A stretch of DNA of 64,000 nt from Erpobdella octoculata (Eukaryota > Annelida > Clitellata > Hirudinida > Erpobdellidae). The stretch covers positions 1,083,541 to 1,147,540 of the forward strand of contig OZ022241.1 of the NCBI GenBank assembly GCA_963978895.1, written 5' to 3'. Positions 38,436 through 49,379 of this stretch are shown here, in pieces. Each line of letters starts with the position of its first letter. Position 1 is the first letter of the stretch. A program made the translations under genes and the position numbers. The notes beneath the pieces are model-generated. The model worked only from the letters and a program-made list of their open reading frames with translations. It did not search any database and was not told the origin of the DNA.

Positions 38436-39625
38436 TATTTAAATTGTCATTGACAAAGTTGTTGACCTAAACACTTTTTTCCATTACAGCTAGTGTTTGT
38501 TTTTTATTTTATTTTATTTTTTACTGTTCTCTTTCATTTCATTAGTTATTTTATTATCATTTCTTGGTGGTTTCTGTTTTTTGGCTTTCATGACTGATGA
38601 TGTCGGTGCTTTTTTGCTCATGTTGGTAATAGTAGCTTACCGCTCTTCTGGCATTCTTTCAATAAATGAATAAATATTCACTTTATTTTTAGGTTTTTTT
38701 AGTGATAATTTATTTAAATTCTTGCTACAATGAAAACATTTTAAAACAATTAATTAAAAAACACTACAAAAGAAATCTTTCATTTGTCTGTATTCCATGG
38801 TGCATTCATTGTCTGCACAAAACATTTTTTACGATTCGAAATGTTGATTTGCTAGAGCCTGGCACGTTAATTGATAACACAAACTTTGTTCCAACTTGTT
38901 TGTTTTTTGAAAGGCAACAAACATGGGATTTGAATTCGGTCCCACGCACAAATGCTCATGAAATTGTGCATAAGAAAGTTTTTCCAGACTATTTTATGCT
39001 ATCTAGATAAAATGTTATCAAAATTATTTACATTAGCTACAGAATAGACTGAATAATTTTTTTTGTATGTGGTAAATTGATTTTCGTTGCACACAATGCT
39101 CTTTTCTGCATCGTTATGCGCTTTTTGTTGGTTTATTGTCTCGCTTTCTTTGTTTGTAGGATTTCCTAATGGAATAGCTAAACCAACGGGCGGCAATTGC
39201 GGGGGGAAGGAAAGACAAGTCCCCCACTTAATAATTTGTTTGAGGGAACAGTATAGGCATCCGCCCTTCCAATAATAACCATAAAAAACTTACAAAATCA
39301 CAGCTGAAAAAATGTCTCAACGCTTTTTTGTGAATGTATTCCAATGAGGTCAAAAATGTTATATACATATTTTCAAGCATATTAAGCCGGAATAGAATAG
39401 TCAAACCATTTTCATTGGATGATAGCTCCACAATTTCTTTAAAATCAACTATTTTTCATTGTTAAGAATATAATAATTATTGGCTTTCCTTTTTACCAAA
39501 ATCAAAGTCATTGACGAAACTCAAATATAAATTTAAAGAGAATATTGATAACGTTGCATTAAAAGCGATTTATACAGATTAACATCCTAAAACAGTCCTA
39601 AATTGAACCATTTTTTTTACTCCAG
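38436..39625. other. intron 2 of the glycosyltransferase-like gene, right part
   Basis: No exon is needed here: exon 2 and exon 3 join in frame. An ORF at 38702-39010 has no recognisable domain and no splice support. Confidence 0.5.
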
Positions 39626-39905
39626 GTATGATTCTGGAAGATACTCAACGGAGCGATGGAACAAATTGAATGAAAATCTAAGAAAACTGGCTGAAAAACC
39701 GTGGAACTTATTCGGAGGAAATAACTTGTACGATTCGGAGTTTTTAAAATACTTCACAGGCATCCAAACACATCACATACCTAGCATGTGCGATTACACG
39801 GATGCAGAATACACAAATGAAATTAAAGAATTCTTAGTGTTCAGGAGACGGGACAACGGATTCAACAGTATTTTTTTAAATAATTTTACAGAAGCCTGCA
39901 AACAG
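39626..39905 (+). CDS. glycosyltransferase-like protein, exon 3
   Basis: The acceptor TTTTTTTTACTCCAG precedes 39626. The donor CAG|GTTAGA follows 39905. The exon is 280 nt, ending in phase 0. It encodes N-N-L-Y-D-S-E-F-L-K-Y-F-T-G-I then H-H-I-P-S-M-C-D-Y-T. The latter is the linker-like stretch I associate with a GT-B glycosyltransferase-like invertebrate family. One N-glycosylation sequon (N-F-T) near the end agrees with a lumenal domain. Confidence 0.65.
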
Positions 39906-39979
39906 GTTAGAGCTGGTTTTTGTTTAAGAATTGGTTCCTAATGAGAGACTTGAAACTTGTTACAACCACCGTGTTTCAG

Positions 39980-40519
39980 ATCAATTGTTCTGCCAAAGTA
40001 AAACCTATGGGAAGATACCGTTACAGAGACATGGCTAAATATCGAGCAATAATTCACGTTCCGTATCAGATTTCTGTTATGAGCGTCTTCGAGCAGTACC
40101 GCATGAACATTCCCATGTTCTTTCCATCTCCAGAATTACTCGCTCGCTGGCAAGTGGATCACTACATCATGTTCGAAATTGCCTTCAACGGAAAACCTAC
40201 CAGTCAACGTCTAAGCGCATCTTCCGTGCCAGCTCATCCGTCTCAACAAAACGTTCCCGATCCCAGAAACAGATTGGACTACAACAGCACTCTCTACTGG
40301 ATGAAATTTGCAGATTTCTATCAAATAATGCCGTATGGAATCATCTATAATAGCATACCTCATCTGGTTGACATCTTAGAAAAAGTAGACGACAAAATGA
40401 TGTGGCGGATTAGCCATAAAATGCGAAAGTACAACGCGGAATTTAAAAAAAAGCTCATCAATAAATGGAAGAACATACTGCTCGAATTTGCAAAACATAG
40501 TCTTAACAATCCACACTAG
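39980..40519 (+). CDS. glycosyltransferase-like protein, exon 4 (C-terminus)
   Basis: The acceptor GTGTTTCAG precedes 39980, after a short 74-base intron. The exon gives 179 residues and ends TAG. It contains Y-R-D-M-A-K-Y-R-A-I-I-H-V-P-Y-Q-I-S-V-M, then Y-R-M-N-I-P-M-F-F-P-S-P-E-L-L. This is arranged like the donor-binding half of GT-B enzymes, where a loop-helix precedes an E/D-containing element. Sequons N-C-S and N-S-T are present. AATAAA at 40616 is a plausible polyadenylation signal. The family assignment is inference. Confidence 0.65.
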   Translation: MNCSAKVKPMGRYRYRDMAKYRAIIHVPYQISVMSVFEQYRMNIPMFFPSPELLARWQVDHYIMFEIAFNGKPTSQRLSASSVPAHPSQQNVPDPRNRLDYNSTLYWMKFADFYQIMPYGIIYNSIPHLVDILEKVDDKMMWRISHKMRKYNAEFKKKLINKWKNILLEFAKHSLNNPH

Positions 40520-40856
40520 TGATAATAATGATTATAATTCATAGAATTGTTTTGATAACTACATTTTTGATGACGATGAGGATGTTAGAAACTTATTTTT
40601 AATTAGTCTGATGTAAATAAAATAAAAATAGACTTAATATATCAGTCATGGTGATTAGACGTGAATGTGTACAAATATGGGTTTAGATAAAAATGGTTCG
40701 TTCTATAGAGTTTGTTCATTTTTAGGTAAAACGATTAGAGTTTAGTTTTGAATTTTTTACAGGCCTTTAATGAGTTAAATTAGACAACAAAAATTTATTT
40801 AGTTTGCAATCATTTTTTGTATATTTTTCATAACCTTAGGAAAGAAATAATAATTA
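40520..40856. other. 3' flank of the glycosyltransferase-like gene
   Basis: Contains AATAAA signals at 40616-40625. Nothing else recognised. Confidence 0.5.
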
Positions 40857-41066
40857 TCTACAGACATAATTTCCTATGTCTGTCTGTATGTATTTATGTA
40901 TGTATGTATGAATGTTAGCAATTTCGCCGCGGTGGTCAGAAATCAGCAGTTAATAAAATTAGGGCGCGCAAGCTTGTAATAAAAGTTATTACGCAATTGT
41001 ACAATGCGTAAAATAAAATATAATGGGATTTTAAAAAATCCGTCATTTCTGACGGGCTATCTCTAG
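40857..41066 (+). mobile_element. short Helitron, family 2, both ends
   Basis: Starts A|TCTACAGACATAATTTCC and ends with hairpin CCGTCA-TTTC-TGACGG, GGCTATCT-type spacer and CTAG|T. The 18 bases at the 5' end match the minus-strand end at 49379 (TCAACATACATAATTTCC), and the 3' end matches 9135-9161. It has a short internal TATG run. Confidence 0.65.
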
Positions 41067-43649
41067 TCAGAAAATAATATTTATTTGTGTCAATAAAAAT
41101 ATTGAAAAATTGTTTATTTGTTTAAATCCTTTAAAAAAACTTTTATATAACCTTATACATGTCATAATGCAGTGCCTGTGTTAAAACCTCGATCACGTGC
41201 TCAAACGTGCAAGCGGGCTAAAATTAACTCATCCTCTATGAATATTCATAGTTTCAACACTCTCGTAATAAATAATCACTTTTTGGACTGCAGAAACATT
41301 TTTTAACGTAGCATTAGCAACCAACGTTGTTCCCGCCCTTGCTTACTTTGGTCGCATCTTATTGATTCTCTTTTTTTACTAAGATTTAGCACACGCTTTT
41401 TTCAAGACCAGTCTGGCAGAAATTCGAAAAAGGTCCTTGCAAAGGCAGCCATTTATAGGCGCCTAACACTTTAGCAATGGCAGTGAACTCCTTGCTTGAG
41501 GGAGTTACGCTGGTGACGCCGGTGAGGATCACACTGATTAAGTTAAGTTGTATTCGTCGTTCAAATGGCGGGGTTAATGTCCAACGTGTTAACATTAAAA
41601 ACACTTGGTAAGACAGTAGCGCAGGCAGGAAAAGTGCTAAAAACGTGGTTTTTGCAGCGAAAGGGGGTTCAGCCATACCCCCACGACCGCCCTGTATTCG
41701 CCTCTGCTCCCAACTGCCTACTAACTAACACCATGTGTTATGAGTCAAGTCCTATAACGTGTGACATCCGTCTTAAAAAATATTCAAAGCGCAGCATCAG
41801 CAACCTCATAATAACTTATAGACTAAAAATAGATTTTTTTTAATGCAGCAGATGCATTTAACGCCCACTAGACTGGTAAATGTTGCTACATTTAATAGCT
41901 TGTAATTCTTTATTGCGTTTAAAGTTGTATTCGTCATTTTAATGCTTTAAAAAATAGACTAGAATACTATGATAAAGATTAATTTTGTTAATAATTGGAT
42001 AAAGGTGAATAAAAGTTTTGTTTTTTTTTTATTTTATCGTTTATATTCTGCAAACAGTTAACCGTTGTTTTCTTCCGCTTGTCGTTCCATTTCAACCGGA
42101 CGCAGCCGTTTTTCACGTTATAACTATTACCACGGCGGTGTACGATTTTTGATTCGCTATATCTTTGTTAGATTTATTTTTAATTACACTATATGGTATA
42201 TTCAAACTCAGAATTTGTACCTTTATTTAAAAATATTAGTGAAATTTAAAAAAATATTTTGAAATTTTTATGCTACTACCTAGGATAGGGTTCGGGTTAG
42301 GGTTGGTAGCAATTTTATCGATTGCAATCACGTCGAACCACCGTGGCAATAGCAGCTACCGTTTTTCAGGCCCCCTAACACATCACTACCGTAGGGAGCC
42401 GGTGACTCCGATGGGATTCAAACCACCGGTCTTTAAATCTTTACCGCTATACAAACAGCCCCCGGCTGAAGAAATGTAGATTTAAACTTCGTGAGACCAT
42501 TTTTGTTGGATAATTATGTATTAATTTTCAGGGATCTGTCCAGTAGTTGGTGCACATGAAAGTTTTAACAAATCTTACTCATGACAATAAACTGAAATTC
42601 ACTGCATATAGAAATAAGTTCAAATCTATCAAGTTGGCAGCAATATTATCTCTCTCAATTTCAGTTCTTTCATGGTAACATCAGAAAAATGTGTGAATTG
42701 ATTAAGTCTTTGATTACGGTCAATTCTGTAAAAACATTTTAACTTAAGAATGGTCTCTGAATGGTTGCTACTTGCTCGTAATAAATGACCACTGAATCGC
42801 AGCAAAACTAACTATATTATATTTCACTCCAAAAAAAATCATATGATTTATTTTATCTTTTAATAATAATAGCTTGTGCTTTTTGGCAAGTTTTTGGGAG
42901 TAGGGATTGACTAGCATTTAACATAGTCGCTTTGTATAACTAATATCATAAATAAAATATCGGAAATATTGGTATAATTTATAGAATTAGACATTTCATT
43001 GATATCATTGCATTGAAGCTTCACCACTCAATGGTTTATTGTTTTTTGACATATGGTCACATTGCATGGACTTCAAACTACAGTGGTCTTCAGGTCTGGT
43101 TTGATATACCTGAGTCAATTGATATTATCTAAATAATCACTAAATGATAAAAACTTTTTTTGTTTTTTTTTTATTTATGGTTCTCTTGTGTCTATTAACT
43201 ATTTTTTCAATTTTTTTATTTGATTGTTTTTTGTTTCTTAAACAATATTATTATGTTTTCTTTTATGTATCAACTTTATGTTAAGGGTGATCCATGAGTG
43301 GTATAACTTTTTCTCTCTTTCGGTCTTGTCTCACTTTATCTGATAATACTCAAATGTCAAAATTTTTTTGTCCAAATAAAAGATAAAAAATTAAAATTGA
43401 AATTAAACGAATTATATTAACACTCTGATGCAAGGCATTTCTTACTTTACTAGATAACCCATGAAGATCATCAAAGTTGCCACTTGTGAATGACAGTATC
43501 ACGATCAACACGTTTAACAAAACAAATTCAATCAGAAGCATTCCAGTTTACATTTACCATCTAAGTTAATCAGACATATTTTTGGACAAACGAATTTTTG
43601 TCACTATCAACACAGTCCAAATAGCAATACCGATTAGATAGATTTTCAA
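41067..43649. other. gene-free stretch with one SINE candidate
   Basis: A moderately GC-rich block (41380-41760) carries opposite-strand ORFs of <100 codons without recognisable domains. A tRNA-like SINE head lies near 42365-42475. The rest is AT-rich. Confidence 0.45.
42365..42475 (-). repeat. possible tRNA-derived SINE head
   Basis: On the minus strand, TAGCGGTAAAG (A-box-like) is followed 25 bases later by GGTTTGAATCC (B-box-like), preceded by GGGGGCTGTTTGTA. The A-B spacing is shorter than in a true tRNA and no cloverleaf forms. Only one copy was seen in the window. Confidence 0.35.
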
Positions 43650-45560
43650 TTGTTTAGGAGACTTGAGAAAGTTATTGAGGTTGCCATGTGTGAAGTGCAA
43701 TCTCTTGGGAAAAGATGTTCAGATTTTTCATTAAAAAATTTTGAAGACATTTTTTTCGAAAGTGCTGACGACGAACATTTTCAATCAACCGGTCTCAAAT
43801 ACAAATTAAAAAATGGTCTACAGTTATATCCTGGCTTGGTAAAAAATATTGTAGAAGAAAGAAGTATGATAAACCGTCCGATATTAATGATGCATTTGCT
43901 GCCTTGCATGATGGAATCAGCCAGATCTAATTTTCAAGACATTATTATCAGAGAGTGCGGAGCATATAAAATCGACAAATTTATTGATGAGATCATGAAC
44001 AACAAAAATCCATCAACAGTTTCAGTAACGTTTCCATATTACAGTGACTCATCTGCAATGTTATCCAATAACATCATTTTAAGACTTCCAAACATTTCAG
44101 TCAATATCACCACACTGGAATTGGACATTTTGTTTGATTCAAGTAAACACGAGAGCAATAATGGCACATGTAGTTCTTGTAACAGAAGATTTGAGTTTTC
44201 ATGTAACTTCCCAAATTTAAAACAGCTTTCTTTATCATGCAAAACTAATGTGGAACCTGGATTACAAAATGTTTGTCAAAAAAAATTTTGTTTATCTTTA
44301 TTTTTTAGTATTTCATTTCCTCCTGAAAATCTTGAAGAATTATCTCTTTCGTCATTCTTTCTGAGCATGCGACTTTTGAATCATCTCAAAAAGTTGAAAC
44401 ACCTTAAGAAATTGGTATTAACCAAGATGCTGGGAGGAAATTTTAAAAAATTAGTTGAAACAATGTGCTGCTTGACACAACTGGAATGGTTGAATTTCAG
44501 CGACAACAAATATTTTAAAACGTACAAAATCGGCATGAATGAGCAAATGATAGAATTGTTGAATTGTTTGCCACAGTTGAATCACATCGACGTCAGCATG
44601 ACAGCTCTAGCAAATCGAGACGATGAATCTAATTCATGGCAGCGTATGAAACAGTTTTCCTTTCTAGGCAATTCAACCGGAGAGGAAGAACTTGAAGATA
44701 ATATTGATGAATGGCTCAAAGTGCTAATACATTCCGAAGCCAATTCAACAATAATTTCTAAATATCTTGCTAAATTGTCCAGTGCAGATTTTGATGTATT
44801 CTTTAGAATCGATAATACTTTCGCTGACGCTGTTAATAAAATTCTTTGCACTTTAGTCAATCGTCTTCAAATTTGTTTTGACGAATATACCAGTTATGTT
44901 TCTATATTTGGAAAAATGGTAAAATATCTGTCACCTGACCAAGAAAACATATTTTTAGATGCCTTTTTCTGTGAAGATTTGTCAAAAACGTTGCTTCAAG
45001 CAAGAAGTTTTATATATTTGTATTCGCTTAAAGAACTTATTTCTTCCTTGGGAGAGCTAAGTGTATTTGTTTTTCTTTTGAATATGGACAACCGCTGGGC
45101 CAAGTTAGCTTTCGACTTTATTAATGACGATGACAAGCTAATTCCATTTGTTACATGGATTTGCAAAAAATATATCGAGAAAAATGATGGGAACCCTCCA
45201 CTATTTTTTGATCGTTTTTTGAAAGCAGTTCTGTCAATAAAACAACAGCCAAATAAAAAACCATTTGCTCAAGAAACCGATGATTTCGTTAACTTCATAT
45301 ATACAAATAAAAAATATGAAAAATATCATGAAATTATTAAAACGTACGAAATGGCTTCTACATCAATCGTAAACCCAGCCTCCTCATTCAACAAAAATGC
45401 AACAATCAAGCCTGGTGTGAGCCGAAAAAGGAAAAGAGACATGATTGGTGATCACTCCGAACATCAGGCTACCACTGCAAAGAAACAAAAACACGAGGAA
45501 ACAATTAATATTTACACATCTAATTTGTGGAAAAACATTTTCGAACATCTCCTCGACTAA
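43650..45560 (+). CDS. ZYG11-like leucine-rich-repeat protein, copy 2
   Basis: This intronless ORF has 636 residues. An internal ATG at 43686 (GCCATG context) gives an N-terminus closer to the sister genes and may be the true start. The BC-box-like Q-S-L-G-K-R-C-S-D-F-S-L-K-N-F-E-D lies at residues ~16-33 and is followed by an acidic D-D-E. Leucine-rich repeats lie at ~150-320 (N-L-E-E-L-S-L-S-S-F, H-L-K-K-L-V-L-T, Q-L-E-W-L-N-F-S-D-N, L-N-H-I-D-V-S). Then comes a helical half with F-L-D-A-F-F-C-E-D-L. The C-terminus has R-K-R-K-R and K-K-Q-K, a bipartite nuclear-localisation-like signal. ZYG11/ZER1 proteins are cullin-2 substrate receptors that read N-terminal degrons. That role here is inferred. 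Confidence 0.7.
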   Translation: MFRRLEKVIEVAMCEVQSLGKRCSDFSLKNFEDIFFESADDEHFQSTGLKYKLKNGLQLYPGLVKNIVEERSMINRPILMMHLLPCMMESARSNFQDIIIRECGAYKIDKFIDEIMNNKNPSTVSVTFPYYSDSSAMLSNNIILRLPNISVNITTLELDILFDSSKHESNNGTCSSCNRRFEFSCNFPNLKQLSLSCKTNVEPGLQNVCQKKFCLSLFFSISFPPENLEELSLSSFFLSMRLLNHLKKLKHLKKLVLTKMLGGNFKKLVETMCCLTQLEWLNFSDNKYFKTYKIGMNEQMIELLNCLPQLNHIDVSMTALANRDDESNSWQRMKQFSFLGNSTGEEELEDNIDEWLKVLIHSEANSTIISKYLAKLSSADFDVFFRIDNTFADAVNKILCTLVNRLQICFDEYTSYVSIFGKMVKYLSPDQENIFLDAFFCEDLSKTLLQARSFIYLYSLKELISSLGELSVFVFLLNMDNRWAKLAFDFINDDDKLIPFVTWICKKYIEKNDGNPPLFFDRFLKAVLSIKQQPNKKPFAQETDDFVNFIYTNKKYEKYHEIIKTYEMASTSIVNPASSFNKNATIKPGVSRKRKRDMIGDHSEHQATTAKKQKHEETINIYTSNLWKNIFEHLLD

Positions 45561-46536
45561 AAAAAAAGTTGATTTAAACTACGTACTGTATTTCTAATGA
45601 CAAGCAAAAATGTTGTTATTTACAATCTACAACAATATGCTGTAATAATAATCTACTGTGCGTTGAGTAAACCGTTTGATTTTTACAGACTTTTACTTGA
45701 GTTGACGTCTCTGTCTGTCTGTCGTCAAATTTTGCAATCAATTTTTAACTAACTTCCGATGAGATAGAGACTTAAAAATTTAAACATACCTCCCAACTGA
45801 TTAACAATGCATTCTATCAAGATTGCGGATCGATTGGAAAAAATTTAATGAAACACTTATTTGTGATATTGTTGTCGAACTATTTATTGTCTATGTTAAT
45901 ATGCTTGTTGTTTGTGTAACAGAATGTGGCCTACACAATCGATTAAAAGTGTGTTTTTAAAAAACATTTTTTTTTATTCACTTGTTTAAACATCTGAAAA
46001 TACATTGCTCATTTGGTTTGATGTTCATAAAGTTATTATTATTATTATTATTATTATTTTAGTAAACATTTGAAAATTTTTGCCTGTTTCAAATCTCGAG
46101 CAAGTTTTTTGTTTAAGATGAAAAAAACTGAACTGGGTGTGATTGAAGTAACGAAACTGTAGTAAAGAAAGCTTTTCATCTGCATAAAATATCAGATTAT
46201 AAAAATTCTTAAGTAATCATGTATTCCTAAATCAGATATTGTTTAGGAAATGAAAAACAATTTGTCTCAAAATGCCTTATTATAGAAAATTTGTAAAAAC
46301 TTTAAAATTAAATAAACAGCAACATTGAAATTGATCAAGGTCAAGGTTAGATCAAAATTGTAATTTTTATAACCAAGAAACGTAGTTATAAAAATATTTT
46401 ATTTCACAAATGCAGTTCCTTTTACTCCATAATATTTTGAGTTTTTATTTATTTAATTTTTCAAATTTTAACAGACAAAATCAGTGTCATAATAAAATTA
46501 CAATACCTAACTTATGAAATGCTTTGTATTATATTA
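45561..46536. other. gene-free stretch
   Basis: Contains a phrase shared with 31600-31745 (CTCTGTCTGTCTG ... TTTTGCAATCAATTTTT ... TTCC(T)GATGA), evidently another decayed dispersed repeat. Confidence 0.45.
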
Positions 46537-46700
46537 GCTCCGCCTTGCTTTTGCCAGCCAGTCTCAAGCCTGGAGAAAGGAGGAGGGAAAAGTTAAAAAG
46601 ATCAAATTATGATCCACGACAGTAAGTACTTAGGTGCTATCAACGTACAGCCATTACAGTTTACAGTCTTAAAACACTTGGTGTAAAGGACTATAAACTA
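46537..46700 (+). repeat. dispersed RTE-tail/SINE-like repeat, copy S4
   Basis: GCCAGTCTCAAGCCTGGAGA, AAGGAGGAGGG, AAGATCAAATTATGATCCAC and CACTTGGTGTAAAGGACTAT, in the family order. Confidence 0.65.
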
Positions 46701-47370
46701 TTTAAAAAAATTGTATTATATGTATTAAAATAATTATCAATAAAAAAAAACGTAGAGTGCAACTAACAATTTTTTCAGATACTAAATAATTCAATTTTAA
46801 TACTTTCTAGAACACTTTCTCACTTTACAATATTTTTGAAAGAACTGCCGAAATGGTAGGAGAATATTTGTTGAGCAAAAATAATTAAAAAAAGATAAAT
46901 TTTATGGACAACTTTAATGTTATGAAATCTAAAAAATTGATAAAGTTGCTGAATTTCTTGGCATTTTTGGTTCACGTTGATGTCAAAACAACTTTCCTAA
47001 CGGGTGTCCTTAAGTCTAAGTTGGTTTTGTTTTTATATGACAATATTTACCTGTCGTGTGCTCATATTTCGTCAGTTTAAATTTCTTGGTAACGTTTTTA
47101 ATGGGTATAAATGATAAAGTATTTTAAAAATGTATAAAATGATTCAGAATAATAAAAAAGTTTCATCTTACATGTGCGTCTTTTGCGTTATAAGTTTTCG
47201 AGCTACTCATTAACATACATTTTCAGCTAGTCTGCAATCTGCATAACTTATCTTTCTTAGCGCACCAGTAAGCTATTACACCGTTTATAAGCAACACTCA
47301 GACTCATCTATGACGTACGACGATGCTTTAATGAGAAAATGAACAAAAATGCGTGCACGTTATGCGAAAT
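46701..47370. other. gene-free AT-rich stretch
   Basis: Nothing recognised except that its right end (47345-47370, minus GCAATTTCGC) resembles the inside of the family-2 Helitron at 40857. Confidence 0.45.
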
Positions 47371-47650
47371 TGCATACATACATACATACATACATACATA
47401 AATACGTACATACATACATACATACATACATACATACATACATACATACATACATACATACATACATACATACATACATACATACATACATACATACATA
47501 CATACATACATACATACATACATACATACATACATACATACATACATACATACATACATACATACATACATACATACATACATACATACATACATACATA
47601 CATACATACATACATACATACATACATACATACATACATACATACATACA
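47371..47650. repeat. (CATA)n microsatellite, left half
   Basis: A ~280 bp tetranucleotide array, cut at 47651 by a Helitron and continued at 49180. The Met-Tyr-Val-Cys and Thr-Tyr-Ile-His ORFs are artefacts. Confidence 0.97.
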
Positions 47651-47950
47651 TCTATATATATAAAAAAACATGTCCTGACTGACTGACAGATGACTGACTG
47701 ATAATCAACGCCGAGCTCAAACGCCTCATCCTAGGAACGTGAAATTTGGAACTTATATTACTTTTATAGCGTAAACATCCGCTAAGAAAGGATTTTTGAA
47801 AATTTTGCTCCTGAGGGGAAAAAACTGGAAAACAAACTTTTTTCTAAAAAAATTTTCTAAAACTTTTTTCTGAAATTTAGTATATAGATTCTTTTTGAAA
47901 AATAAAAAAATACGTGTTTCACCATTTTTTCTAAATTCGGTTTCCCGGAC

Positions 47951-48780
47951 CTCAAATGTGGGTTGGAAAATTGGGTTATTTGGTTTTTAAAGTAGCTTCT
48001 ACTCAAAAACTGTTACTGCTACAGGAGTAAAAATTAGTATTTAGTTTCTACTCCAAAAATAATGAAATACGTGTTTTAGCATTTTTTGAAAATTTGGTTT
48101 CCAGGACTTCAAATGTGGGGTGGAAAATAGGGCTAATTGTCTTTTATAGTAACTGCTACTCAAAAACAGTAAATACCACAGATGTAAAAATTATTATTTA
48201 GTTTCTTTTCTAAAAATAAAGATATACGTGTTTCACCATTTTTTACAAATTTGGTTTCCCGGACCTCAAATGTGGGTTGGAAAATTGGGTTATTTGGTTT
48301 TTAAAGTAGCTTCTACTGAAAAACTGTTAATGCTACAAAAGTAAAAATTAGTATTTAGTTTCTACTCTAAAAATAATGATATACGGGTTTCACAATTTTT
48401 TGAAAATTTGGTTTCCAGGACTTCAAATGTGGGGTGGAAAATAGGGTTATTTGGTTTTTAAAGTAACTGCTACTCAACAACTGTAATTGCCACAGATGTA
48501 AAAATTAATACTTAGTATCTACTAAAAAAAAAGATATACGTGTTTTATCATTTTTTGGGTTATTTGGTTTTTAAAGTAGCTGCTACTCAAAAACTGTTAA
48601 TGCTACAGAAGTAAAAATTAGTATTTAGTTTCTACTCCAAAAATAATGAAATACGTGTTTTAGCATTTTTTGAAAAATTGGTTTCCAGGACCTCAAATGT
48701 GGGGTGGAAATAAGGGTTATTTGATTTCAAAATAACTGCTACTCACAAACTGTAAGTGCTACAAATGTAAAAATTAGTAT
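47951..48780. repeat. 157-bp tandem repeat inside the Helitron
   Basis: The phrase (C/T)TCAAATGTGGG(T/G)TGG recurs at 47951, 48108, 48265, 48422 and 48692. The first three steps are exactly 157 bases and the last is enlarged by a partial unit. CTCAAATGTGGGTT and TTCAAATGTGGGGT variants alternate, suggesting a higher-order dimer. Confidence 0.85.
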
Positions 48781-48783
48781 TTT

Positions 48784-49105
48784 GAAGTCCAGTTTATCAT
48801 CGGCCGGGCCAAGCCGTTATTTTAGAGTCTTCACACGGGCCAGGCCAAACCTTAAATCAAAGTGGGACGGGCCGAGGTTTTTCACCAAGTATGTAGATAT
48901 TTTAGTCATTTTAGGGTCTTCAGTTTGGCCGGGCCAAACCTGAGGTCATGGTGGGACGGGCCGAAGTTTTTCATAAAGTATATAGAACTTCTAGGCCGGT
49001 AAAAATAGGCCGGGCCTAATTCAGATGGGCTGTGCCGGGCCAGGAGTTTGGGTTTTTAAAACGGGCTGGGCTAATTTGTCGACGGGCCGAGCCGAGACCT
49101 AAAAA
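48784..49105. repeat. GC-rich dispersed repeat, copy 5
   Basis: Repeats of GGCCGGGCCAAGCC / GGGACGGGCCGAGG with AAGT(A)TGTAGATATTTTAG linkers. Related in composition and motifs to the copies at 7351 and 33664 and carried within the Helitron. Confidence 0.45.
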
Positions 49106-49179
49106 AATGATCTCTACTATGGATGCACGGTTCAAACTCTCTAATTTCATGCGAGCGAAGCCGCTACGGGCACTGCTAG

Positions 49180-49379
49180 TACATACATACATACATACAT
49201 ACATACATACATACATACATACATACATACATACATACATACATACATACATACATACATACATACATACATACATACATACATACATACATACATACAT
49301 ACATACATACATACATACATACATACATACATACATACATACATACATACATACAGACATAGGAAATTATGTATGTTGA
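49180..49379 (-). mobile_element. CATA array (49180-49355) ending at a family-2 Helitron 5' terminus
   Basis: The array continues that at 47371. On the minus strand it is preceded by A|TCAACATACATAATTTCC then TATGTCTGTATG, the same 5' end as the element at 40857. So the tetranucleotide array is internal to a family-2 Helitron whose 3' end was not found. Confidence 0.65.

Larger units (their letters stand above)
47651..49179 (+). mobile_element. complete non-autonomous Helitron inserted in a CATA array
   Basis: The 5' end is TCTATATATATAAAAAAACA, followed by GACTGACTGA..TCAACGCCGAGC, the familiar animal Helitron start. The 3' end is GCGAGCGAAGCCGC ... then CACTGCTAG. The insertion is between A and T of ACATACA|TACATAC with no target duplication, as Helitrons do. 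At 1529 bp it has no Rep/helicase. It carries a 157-bp tandem repeat (47951-48780) and a GC-rich insertion (48784-49105). Confidence 0.88.

Noticed and set aside
41386..41843. Opposed ORFs in a GC-richer block
   Set aside because: No domain, splice or codon evidence. Probably an old transposon remnant, but no ends were found.
42288..42308. Telomere-like GGGTTCGGGTTAGGGTTGG
   Set aside because: Only one exact TTAGGG-type unit with imperfect neighbours; too short for an interstitial telomeric repeat.
42365..42475. Functional tRNA gene
   Set aside because: A-box and B-box-like words occur, but the spacing is too short and no acceptor or anticodon stem forms. It was listed only as a possible SINE head.
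47308..47682. Overlapping ORFs of Met-Tyr-Val-Cys and Ile-His-Thr-Tyr repeats
   Set aside because: They arise from the CATA array, whose period of 4 keeps several frames open. The same applies at 49016-49421.
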